Positions 6,802-12,367 of a stretch of DNA of 12,367 bases are shown here, piece by piece. Every line of letters starts with the position of its first letter. The first letter of the stretch is position 1. A program made the translations under genes and the position numbers. Source of the DNA: Christensenella sp. UBA1224 (GTDB lineage Bacteria; Bacillota; Clostridia; Christensenellales; Aristaeellaceae); contig DBXA01000156.1 of the NCBI GenBank assembly GCA_002309235.1, positions 1-12,367 on the forward strand. The letters run 5' to 3'. The notes below the pieces were generated by a model. That model searched no databases and was not told the origin of the DNA. It saw only the letters and a program-made list of their open reading frames with translations.

Positions 6802-8154
6802 ATGACCAGAAGATTCATCAAGCTCATGGCCCTTGTATGCGTCATCGCGCTGACGCTTACGGGCTGCAACCTGATCCGCGTGGATGAAAAGGCAGATCTT
6901 GCCTCTGTGGTAGCCAGCTTCAAGGGCGGTACCGTTACCAAGGGCGAAGTGATAGATACCTATAATAATACACTTGCGTATTACAATAACCTTTCTGCGT
7001 ATTACGGCGTGCAGGTCTCCACGGATGGCGTCCTGGAAAATGTTGTGGAACACAAGGTAAGGGAAAAGGTCCTCGCCAATAAAGCGCAGGAGCTCGGAAT
7101 CGCAGCTCTTTCCGAAGAGCAGGAAACAGCCGTAAAGGAAGAATCGGATACCGAGTTTGAGGATGCTGTCCAGAGCTGTTGGTCCCAATATGCGGAGGAA
7201 GGCCTCACGGATGAAGAGATCCGTGCCGCGATCGAAAAGTATCTTGCGGATGACCGCCATGTGACAAAGCAGATGGTGATCGATGAGCATGTACAGGAAC
7301 AGATCGAATCCAACCTGACGCAATACGTTTATGCAGGCGTAAAGGTGCTGCCTGAGGAGATCCAGGACAAGTTCAATGAGCTCGTTGCCGCGGATGAGAG
7401 CAGCTATGCAGATATTGCCGCCTTCGAAAATGCCGTGACGAATGGCACAAAGATCTATTGGATGCCGGAAGGATATCGTACGGTAAAACAGATCCTGCTC
7501 CTCTTTACGGATGAGCAGAGAGAAGTACTTTCCGATCTCAAAGCCAAGATAACGAATGCCGAGACGAGTATCGATGAGATAACCTCCAAGATCGAAGCCG
7601 GTGAAGTCCCTGAAGAAGTCGAGGGTGAAGAGACCGTATCCTATGAAGACCAGCTGGCGGCTCTGAAGGAAGAGCTGGAAGGCTATAAAACCGATTTGAC
7701 TGCCGAGACCGAAAAGTATGCTGCAGAGCTCCAGGAGAGGGTCGATGAGATCCTGGCAAAGATCTCTGAGGATGAAGACCTTACGGATGAGGATTTTGAC
7801 GCATTAGTAGCCGAATATGGCGAGGACAACGGCATGAAGACCGAACCCGGCATGACGCAGGGCTATTATGTCTCTGCCAATTCCACCGTGTGGCTGAAGG
7901 AATTTACGGATGCTTCCATGGCCCTCAAGGAGATAGGTGATGTCTCTGAACCCTTCACAAGCATCTATGGCGTACATATCGTCCGCTACTACAGCGATGT
8001 GCCTGCCGGCGCCGTGTCTTATGACAGTGTCTCTTCCGATCTGGAGACTGAGGTCCTCACAGAAAAGCAGCAGAAAGAGTTTGATGACCAGGTCGCAGCC
8101 TGGATCACCGAAGCGGACGTCAAGTATGACTACTCTTCGATGGCGCAGGGTTGA
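6802..8154 (+). CDS. PrsA/SurA-like peptidyl-prolyl cis-trans isomerase lipoprotein
   Basis: A 450-residue membrane-anchored foldase. Residues 1-22 are a lipoprotein signal peptide ending in a good lipobox (LTGC, lipidated Cys22). Residues 25-215 form a helical SurA-N-like chaperone region. A parvulin-type domain begins with YRTVKQILLLF (225-235) and ends with EIGDVSEPFTSIYGVHIVRYY (377-397), which matches the family GEVSEPV..YGYHII signature. Between its first strand and first helix lies a highly charged, probably coiled-coil insertion (about 240-310). The C-terminus (400-450) is helical. The protein likely folds exported proteins at the outer face of the membrane. An ATG 111 bases further upstream is in frame, but it precedes the promoter. 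The ATG at 6802 follows GGGAG by nine bases and gives the signal peptide. Isomerase activity is inferred. Confidence 0.92.
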   Translation: MTRRFIKLMALVCVIALTLTGCNLIRVDEKADLASVVASFKGGTVTKGEVIDTYNNTLAYYNNLSAYYGVQVSTDGVLENVVEHKVREKVLANKAQELGIAALSEEQETAVKEESDTEFEDAVQSCWSQYAEEGLTDEEIRAAIEKYLADDRHVTKQMVIDEHVQEQIESNLTQYVYAGVKVLPEEIQDKFNELVAADESSYADIAAFENAVTNGTKIYWMPEGYRTVKQILLLFTDEQREVLSDLKAKITNAETSIDEITSKIEAGEVPEEVEGEETVSYEDQLAALKEELEGYKTDLTAETEKYAAELQERVDEILAKISEDEDLTDEDFDALVAEYGEDNGMKTEPGMTQGYYVSANSTVWLKEFTDASMALKEIGDVSEPFTSIYGVHIVRYYSDVPAGAVSYDSVSSDLETEVLTEKQQKEFDDQVAAWITEADVKYDYSSMAQG

Positions 8155-8184
8155 TGCTGCTCAATCGGGATTAACAATAAGAAA

Positions 8185-8220
8185 CCGGCCGTTCCCTTCG
8201 GGAGCGGCCGGCGCTTTTTT
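8185..8220 (+). terminator. Intrinsic terminator of the foldase gene
   Basis: CCGGCCGTTCCC (8185-8196) pairs with GGGAGCGGCCGG (8200-8211) across a three-base loop, a 12-bp stem with one G-U pair. It is followed by CGC and six T (8215-8220). On the opposite strand the hairpin is followed by a weaker T-rich stretch, so it may also stop transcription from the converging gene that ends at 8249. Confidence 0.93.
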
Positions 8221-8248
8221 GTTAACTTCCTTAAGAGGTCAGCGTTTT

Positions 8249-9001
8249 TTATTCCAATTCAACGGCAACGGGATAATGATCGCTGAGGTAAAGACCTCCT
8301 TTGGTATCGGTCCATTTTTCTCTGGATAGGATATTCCAGCTGCCTTTGCCGAAAATGTAATCGATCTGTTCTCCGTCCGGGCGCCTTCCGTAATCGTGGA
8401 AAGTGCAGCCCATGTCCTTTGTCAGATCTGTCCAGGCGGGGAATGAGGAGAACACACTGAGTTCCCTTCCGCCGGGGGCGGCATTGAAATCCCCGCAAAG
8501 GAGCATAGGCACATCCGGGAAGAACTCTGTGTTCTCGAGTCTTGTAAGGACCTGCCTGAGACTGATCACGCGCACCTCTTCGCTGACATGGTCGAGGTGT
8601 GTGTTTGTCAGGCGAAATACCTTGCCGGAAACGGTATCACGCAGTAAGGCTTCTGTCGCGCAGCGCGGGCAGTGGCTCTGGCCCTCATATCGCGTGCCGG
8701 GAAGAAAAGGCGTTTCACTCAGCCAGTAGGTACGCATTTCGATCAGATCAAAACGGTCTTTTTTGAAGGCTACTGTCATCTGCTCTCCATCAAGCTCTGC
8801 GCCTCTGCCTATGCCTATTACCGTATGAGCGGGGAGCATATGGCGTATATCAACGGCGACATGGGGGAGGACTTCCTGGAAGCAAACGATATCAGGGTCC
8901 TTTGCTCGCAGGGTCTCTTCAATAAATGGAGACCTGAATTCATAATTGTTTTCCCCGTCTCTTTTGCAATCGACGCGGATATTGTAGGTAACAAGCTTCA
9001 T
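8249..9001 (-). CDS. Endonuclease/exonuclease/phosphatase (EEP) superfamily protein
   Basis: A 250-residue soluble protein with the complete EEP metal-dependent phosphodiesterase motif set: TYNIR with Asn7, CFQEV with Glu43, THLDH with His135, GDFNA with Asp171 and Asn173, QIDYIF with Asp214, and the terminal SDHYPV with Asp241/His242. Length and layout are those of the small family members that resemble sphingomyelinase and nocturnin-like nucleases. The real substrate (nucleic acid, phosphoinositide or other phosphodiester) cannot be chosen from motifs. No signal peptide is visible, so it is probably cytoplasmic. A longer frame reaches 9061 but overlaps the upstream gene. The ATG at 9001 follows GGGAG by eight bases and begins MKLVTYN, the usual family start. 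It is last in the likely three-gene operon, 20 bases after the DUF368 gene. Confidence 0.93.
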   Translation of the reverse strand: MKLVTYNIRVDCKRDGENNYEFRSPFIEETLRAKDPDIVCFQEVLPHVAVDIRHMLPAHTVIGIGRGAELDGEQMTVAFKKDRFDLIEMRTYWLSETPFLPGTRYEGQSHCPRCATEALLRDTVSGKVFRLTNTHLDHVSEEVRVISLRQVLTRLENTEFFPDVPMLLCGDFNAAPGGRELSVFSSFPAWTDLTKDMGCTFHDYGRRPDGEQIDYIFGKGSWNILSREKWTDTKGGLYLSDHYPVAVELE

Positions 9002-9020
9002 ATCGATCACTCCCTGTTGG

Positions 9021-9884
9021 TCAATCCTTCTTCGATAAGGTATAGCTGACCAGGAATCCAAGGGCTATGCACAAGGCGCTTACCAGGTAGCCGATCAGGC
9101 CGATGGCCGCGAAATCTGCATCGATCTTCGCAATGACGGCTGCGGGAGAAGCGGCCATAAGGCCGATCATGCATAGGTATGTGCTGTTGGGGTATTTATC
9201 GAGCAGCTTGCGTATCGCCTTTGCGACCAGAACGATGCCTATGGCGGCCCCGATGAGGAACGGGATGAAAACAAGCAGGTTCTCGCCGATCGCGGCCCAG
9301 TTGAGCGTGCCAAAGCCCTTGGCGAGCTGTGTCAGGCGGTCTGTGATCTCGTGATAATAGCCGAGTATCAGCATGAGTGCCGAACCGCTTATGCCGGGGA
9401 TGATCATCGTAGCTGCCGCAAGGAAGCCGAGCACGATCGTGAGAAGGAAGTGCAGAACGCTGGGCGCAAGTGAATTGCTCGCTGTCGTCGAACGGCTGAG
9501 GAACAGCATGACTACGACTACGGCGACCGCCGCAAGGAAGGCTGTGATATTTCCCCAGGTGATCTTTTTCCTGTTCACTTTACGCCAGATCATCGGTATA
9601 CCGCCTATGATAAGGCCAATGAAAACACAGGAGGTCTGGAAAGGATAAGCTTTGAGCGCGAACTTGAAGATAAATGCGAACAGGAATATGCCTGCGAGCA
9701 GGCCTGCCGCAAAGGGGAGGATCCGGGGCAGCACGCTTTTCCTTTCGGACTTTTTGCCGGATATCAGCAGCATCAGGTCTTCGTAAAGCCCCATGGACAT
9801 GATCATGCTGCCGGCGCTGACGCCGGGAATCATAACAGCCATTCCGCAGACGATGCCTTTGAGGATAAGGATCAGAAGATTCAT
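9021..9884 (-). CDS. DUF368 (PopT-type) polyprenyl-phosphate translocase
   Basis: A 287-residue integral membrane protein with about eight hydrophobic segments. It carries the two repeated DUF368 signatures, MIPGVSAGSMIMSMGLY (18-34) and MIIPGISGSALMLILGYY (160-177), one per inverted half. Members of this family (named PopT) have been shown to return undecaprenyl phosphate across the membrane for reuse in cell-wall synthesis. That role is taken from the family and was not tested for this protein. The first motif reads PGVSAGS where the family usually has PGVSGGT. GGAGG lies nine bases before the ATG. The gene begins 23 bases after the stop of the DprA-like gene and ends 19 bases before the EEP start, so all three are probably one transcript. 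Family assignment is strong. Confidence 0.92.
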   Translation of the reverse strand: MNLLILILKGIVCGMAVMIPGVSAGSMIMSMGLYEDLMLLISGKKSERKSVLPRILPFAAGLLAGIFLFAFIFKFALKAYPFQTSCVFIGLIIGGIPMIWRKVNRKKITWGNITAFLAAVAVVVVMLFLSRSTTASNSLAPSVLHFLLTIVLGFLAAATMIIPGISGSALMLILGYYHEITDRLTQLAKGFGTLNWAAIGENLLVFIPFLIGAAIGIVLVAKAIRKLLDKYPNSTYLCMIGLMAASPAAVIAKIDADFAAIGLIGYLVSALCIALGFLVSYTLSKKD

Positions 9885-9906
9885 ATGTATTTACCTCCGT
9901 ATGTTT

Positions 9907-10893
9907 TCAATAGATCAGGTGCCTGTCGTCAAAAACGCTCAGCTGTTCGCCTTCGTCCTGCTCCCAGCGCGTCCGTACGCGCCGGAAGTCGATCCCGGCG
10001 GTATCTGCGACGGCTACCGCACCTCGTTCGATCAGGGGCTTATTGCCGGTGAACAGATCCGTATCCCAGCAGTAGAGCCGGTCCGTATACCGGTTCTTCA
10101 AGGCCTCAGATGCGCCTTCCCAGGTATCGCCGCGTTTGAACTCACATCCGATCAGGCAGGCGACGGTACCGGTGGCATATAAGCATTTGCTCCTGGCTCT
10201 CGCAAAGGAAGAACGCACGGGAGACAGGGGATGTACGATCGAAAGCACGGCTGCCCTCCGTTCGTTGATCATATCTCTCAGCGTACCGCCTGCGAGTACC
10301 TCGTCAAAGCCTCCCGGGAGCCAGGCGATGAGCTTGCCTCCGCTTTTCAGCAGGATGCTTTCCGCCGTACGGTCGAGCCCGGAAGTGGCCCCTGTCGCGA
10401 TGGTGATGGATGAGGTGAGAGCAGCATCCATGAGCTTTCGTGTTTCAGCTTCGGAAGCGGCATTGCCCGGGACGCTTCCAATGAAGGAAAGCACTGGCTC
10501 GTGAAAGAGGTTCATATTGCCGGATACATACAATACCGGTGGTGCAAGTTGGCCAAGTCTCTCAGTCAGCCTTGTTGGGTATCGATTGTCCGCGCATGTG
10601 ACGATGCCGATATCGTTTTTGTCATAGGAATCAAGCTCATATGAGAGGGATACCATACGCTCCATCAATACGAGTATGCGGTGGGCTTCCTGCTCCGTGA
10701 TCTCGAGAGAGGCCATGAGCTCTCCCACACTTCTGCCGAGGAGCCATTCCGGCGTCTTATGCAGATGCGTACGCAGCCTGTATGCGAGGGAATAGTACTC
10801 CTGCGGGCTGAGCGGATCAAAAAGCTCCTGTCTCGTGGCCGACATGCGGCAGCAAAGCAGCATGATGGCAAGAGAATCATTGTTTCGCGCCAT
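9907..10893 (-). CDS. Divergent DprA/SMF-family (SLOG fold) protein
   Basis: A 328-residue protein with the layout of DprA. A helical N-terminal region (about 1-95) is followed by RYPTRLTERLGQLAPPVLYVSGN (104-126, matching the YP..L..I.dpP.vLy.kG motif) and a Rossmann-like domain (130-305). DprA loads RecA on incoming single-stranded DNA. Here the key motifs are altered: the GSR motif reads IGSVPG (138-143) without the Arg, SGxAxGID reads TGATSGLD (167-174), and FPxRNR reads FARARSK (230-236). There is no clear C-terminal winged helix. It is therefore probably a paralogue rather than the housekeeping DprA, with nucleotide or nucleic acid binding possible. The longer frame to 10950 runs through the promoter palindrome. 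The ATG at 10893 has GGAGG six bases upstream. First gene of the operon with the DUF368 and EEP genes. Confidence 0.8.
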   Translation of the reverse strand: MARNNDSLAIMLLCCRMSATRQELFDPLSPQEYYSLAYRLRTHLHKTPEWLLGRSVGELMASLEITEQEAHRILVLMERMVSLSYELDSYDKNDIGIVTCADNRYPTRLTERLGQLAPPVLYVSGNMNLFHEPVLSFIGSVPGNAASEAETRKLMDAALTSSITIATGATSGLDRTAESILLKSGGKLIAWLPGGFDEVLAGGTLRDMINERRAAVLSIVHPLSPVRSSFARARSKCLYATGTVACLIGCEFKRGDTWEGASEALKNRYTDRLYCWDTDLFTGNKPLIERGAVAVADTAGIDFRRVRTRWEQDEGEQLSVFDDRHLIY

Positions 10894-10910
10894 AACGGGC
10901 CTCCGAATAT

Positions 10911-10937
10911 TTTTGTGGTATACAGTATACCACAAAA
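10911..10937. promoter_or_regulatory. 27-bp palindromic operator over the DprA-like operon promoter
   Basis: TTTTGTGGTATAC (10911-10923) and its exact reverse complement GTATACCACAAAA (10925-10937) flank a single A. Allowing one unpaired base, the symmetry continues a few bases outward. On the minus strand the centre contains TGG followed by TATACT (10924-10929), an extended -10 promoter element with no convincing -35. The transcript would start inside the second arm, about 30 bases before the ATG. The site therefore looks like a repressor operator. The GGTATAC arms recall FadR-subfamily GntR sites, which is only a guess. No regulator gene is adjacent. Confidence 0.65.
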
Positions 10938-11008
10938 TATCGCGCAGCACACGGCAAGTGACATATTCTTTGCAAATTCTTTCCGATAATATTGCAAAAG
11001 AGCGACAT

Positions 11009-11040
11009 AAAAAGAGCCGCTCAAGAGAAGGAGCAGCTCT
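11009..11040 (-). terminator. Intrinsic terminator, minus strand
   Basis: On the minus strand AGAGCTGCTC (11031-11040) pairs with GAGCGGCTCT (11013-11022), nine of ten pairs, across an eight-base loop, and is followed by a run of T (11009-11013). The nearest upstream gene on this strand ends at 11181, about 140 bases away, so the transcript has an unusually long tail. The stretch between holds no gene I can support. It also insulates the DprA-like operon promoter. Confidence 0.78.
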
Positions 11041-11180
11041 TACATTATCGCACTGTCAGGTTGATCCGCAATTGCGCTCACTGTACCATGAAACGTACCA
11101 TCTTCCGCATAGTTGCCTTGCCGCTTGCAATAGTGTATCCACCTGGGAAAAGCCGTACAATGGACTGCCTGATGCTTTTT

Positions 11181-12032
11181 TCAGTCCGCGTAAAACAATC
11201 CTTCGAAAAGCTCGCCTGTTTCGACCTTTTCCCCGTTTACAATACAGCTCCAGCCGCCGATATCTGTGCGGAACCAGCCGCCCTGCGCGTCGTAATTCCA
11301 GTCGCTTTCGACTCTTTCGATGTACAGCCATTCGATATCATCCGAAGCAGCGAGGATGGCCTGCTCACCGGCTTTGATACCGGAGCAAACGGCCGGATTC
11401 GTGATGCTGACCTGAAGATCGATATCCCTTGTCACTGTGACCAGCGTACCCATTGCGTACACGCTGCGCGGTACCTCGTTCACGCTGACCGAGCGTGAAA
11501 AGTAACGGTCATCTTCGTCGAAGAAGCCTTTGTTGGTGATCACGTAATCACAGGGCCTGCTCCAGGTCTGCAGGTAGAAGGAACGCACGATCCCCGTAAA
11601 TGTGTTTTGCCCGGTAACGGTAAGATCCCAGGGCATGGTGGCGATCGTCCCGGCAGGGGATAGATCTCCGTCCATGTAAGAGTAGAAATAGGTCGTATCA
11701 TCAGAGCTCATGCCGTAATCGCTGATAAGTATGAGGCAGTCATCGGTATAAGGACTCATTTTGACGGCGTGCAGGCGTCCGGTCAGGTCATCGCCTTTGC
11801 CGTCCAGTGTGATGCTTCCTATCGTTAAGGTGAACATGGATTCATAATCGACCATATATGTTTCGAAGCTGATCTTTTCGGGGATAGAATCACCATCCAG
11901 ATCGTATACATCTCCGTCGAAGAGTTCGATGATCTGCCCGACCGGAATTGTATCTGCCGGATCGGCGTATGCTGGCAGCAATGCTGCCATCAGGCAGAAT
12001 ATCAGAAGCACCGTAATTGTGTTTTTTTTCAT
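11181..12032 (-). CDS. Secreted protein of unknown function with an Asp-rich calcium-type loop
   Basis: A 283-residue protein. Residues 1-23 are a signal peptide with a hydrophobic core and a likely cleavage after AYA (21-23). No lipobox is present, so it is probably released or wall-associated. Residues 41-51 (DVYDLDGDSIP) resemble the DxDxDG loop of FG-GAP/VCBS-like or EF-hand-like repeats and may bind calcium. The middle is beta-rich with many Asp, Tyr and Thr. The C-terminal part (about 213-283, AGEQAILAASD, WLYIERV, GGWFRTDIGGWSCI) has the look of an SH3-like beta barrel. I recognise no named family and assign no enzymatic role. The longer frame to 12053 is rejected: AGGAGG lies eight bases before the ATG at 12032, which opens the signal peptide. 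It is probably monocistronic, with its own promoter at 12083-12111. Confidence 0.85.
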   Translation of the reverse strand: MKKNTITVLLIFCLMAALLPAYADPADTIPVGQIIELFDGDVYDLDGDSIPEKISFETYMVDYESMFTLTIGSITLDGKGDDLTGRLHAVKMSPYTDDCLILISDYGMSSDDTTYFYSYMDGDLSPAGTIATMPWDLTVTGQNTFTGIVRSFYLQTWSRPCDYVITNKGFFDEDDRYFSRSVSVNEVPRSVYAMGTLVTVTRDIDLQVSITNPAVCSGIKAGEQAILAASDDIEWLYIERVESDWNYDAQGGWFRTDIGGWSCIVNGEKVETGELFEGLFYAD

Positions 12033-12082
12033 CAGATATACCTCCTGCGTCATTTGTGTACCTGCTTTATTTGACGGGATTG

Positions 12083-12111
12083 ATTATAGCATGGTTGCAA
12101 TACCGGGGCAA
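12083..12111 (-). promoter_or_regulatory. Promoter of the secreted-protein gene
   Basis: On the minus strand TTGCCC (12106-12111) is followed after 17 bases by a perfect TATAAT (12083-12088) preceded by TGC, an extended -10 arrangement. The predicted start near 12076 gives a leader of about 45 bases ending in AGGAGG. It is back to back with the promoter at 12148-12176, with 36 bases between the two -35 boxes. Confidence 0.7.
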
Positions 12112-12147
12112 TATGCGTTATTCCACATAAAAGCCAATATTAATCCT

Positions 12148-12176
12148 TTGACGAATCTCATGAGCATGTGTATAAT
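12148..12176 (+). promoter_or_regulatory. Promoter of the P-loop ATPase gene
   Basis: TTGACG (12148-12153) and a perfect TATAAT (12171-12176) are separated by 17 bases, so 11 of 12 positions match the sigma-A consensus. The predicted start near 12183 gives a leader of about 40 bases before the ATG at 12224. Confidence 0.78.
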
Positions 12177-12223
12177 AGAGGCGTGGGTTTATTTCCATAA
12201 TGAATTGATGGGAGGGTCTTTCT

Positions 12224-12367
12224 ATGGTTCATGTGATTATGGGAAGAAAAGGCACGGGCAAGACCAAAAGGCTTATCGATATGGCGAATGATTCCCTCAA
12301 GACCGAGGGCGGCTATGTTGTTTTTCTGGATGATGACAAGCGTTATATGTATGACCTCAGGCATGAG
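12224..12367 (+). CDS. P-loop NTPase, N-terminal part
   Basis: Only the first 48 codons are in the window and the frame is open to the right edge. The protein begins MVHVIMGRKGTGKTKRLID, in which GRKGTGKT (7-14) is a Walker A motif directly after the first beta strand, with Lys13 and Thr14 as the nucleotide-binding residues. The strand GGYVVFLDDDKRYMYD follows. This start resembles short clostridial ATP-binding proteins without an assigned role, but a kinase or a larger ATPase cannot be excluded from 48 residues. GGAGG (12211-12215) lies eight bases before the ATG and a strong promoter precedes it. It is divergent from the secreted-protein gene. Confidence 0.85.
   Translation, partial: MVHVIMGRKGTGKTKRLIDMANDSLKTEGGYVVFLDDDKRYMYDLRHE

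Noticed and set aside
10665..11024. Minus-strand 119-residue frame with a hydrophobic N-terminus overlapping the DprA-like gene
   Set aside because: It is out of frame with the real gene, begins within the terminator and crosses the promoter palindrome, and lacks a ribosome site.
11161..11186. Hairpin GGACTG / CAGTCC at the end of the secreted-protein gene
   Set aside because: A six-pair stem with a 14-base loop. On the minus strand no T-run follows it, so it is not a credible terminator.
1..12367. Search for CRISPR arrays, tRNA or rRNA genes, insertion sequences, phage genes and riboswitches
   Set aside because: By eye there are no regularly spaced repeats, no cloverleaf-like or rRNA-like stretches, no transposase or integrase motifs, and no leader long enough for a riboswitch apart from short untranslated regions.

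Overview
This 12.4 kb window looks like chromosomal DNA of a low-to-mid GC Firmicute, most likely a gut or rumen member of the Clostridia. The signs are strong AGGAGG-type ribosome binding sites, sigma-A-like promoters, Gram-positive lipoprotein signal peptides, a CIRCE heat-shock operator, a PrsA/SurA-like lipoprotein foldase and a GH8 exo-oligoxylanase. The family-level placement is inference. No tRNA, rRNA, insertion sequence, phage gene or CRISPR array was seen. No stretch longer than about 290 bases lacks a gene.

Positions 1-4463 (minus strand, read right to left): an OmpR-family response regulator and its membrane histidine kinase overlap by four bases. They are followed without a visible terminator by a GNAT acetyltransferase, an unrecognised 120-residue protein, a rhodanese/cyclophilin-like lipoprotein and the start of a GH8 xylo-oligosaccharide hydrolase that leaves the window. 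A promoter lies at about 4531-4560. The kinase has Arg at the H+4 position, where a Thr or Asn normally supports phosphatase activity.

Positions 4602-8220: htpG (minus) and a peptidyl-prolyl isomerase lipoprotein (plus) are divergent around a 286-base intergenic region. That region holds a near-perfect CIRCE operator and a promoter for each gene. The arrangement pairs a cytosolic Hsp90 with an extracytoplasmic foldase. Each gene ends in a clear intrinsic terminator.

Positions 8249-10937 (minus): a likely three-gene operon of a divergent DprA/SMF-family protein, a DUF368 (PopT-type) polyprenyl-phosphate translocase and an endonuclease/exonuclease/phosphatase-family enzyme. A 27-bp palindrome covers the probable promoter.

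Positions 11009-12367: a secreted protein of unknown function (minus) with its promoter and a distal terminator, and divergently the first 48 codons of a P-loop ATPase with a strong promoter.

Most of the window is ordinary chromosomal content, and I see no clear novel defence or mobile system. The points most worth a second look are the kinase H+4 substitution, the CIRCE placed upstream of the htpG -35 box, the palindromic operator of the DprA-like operon, and the degenerate motifs of that DprA-like protein.
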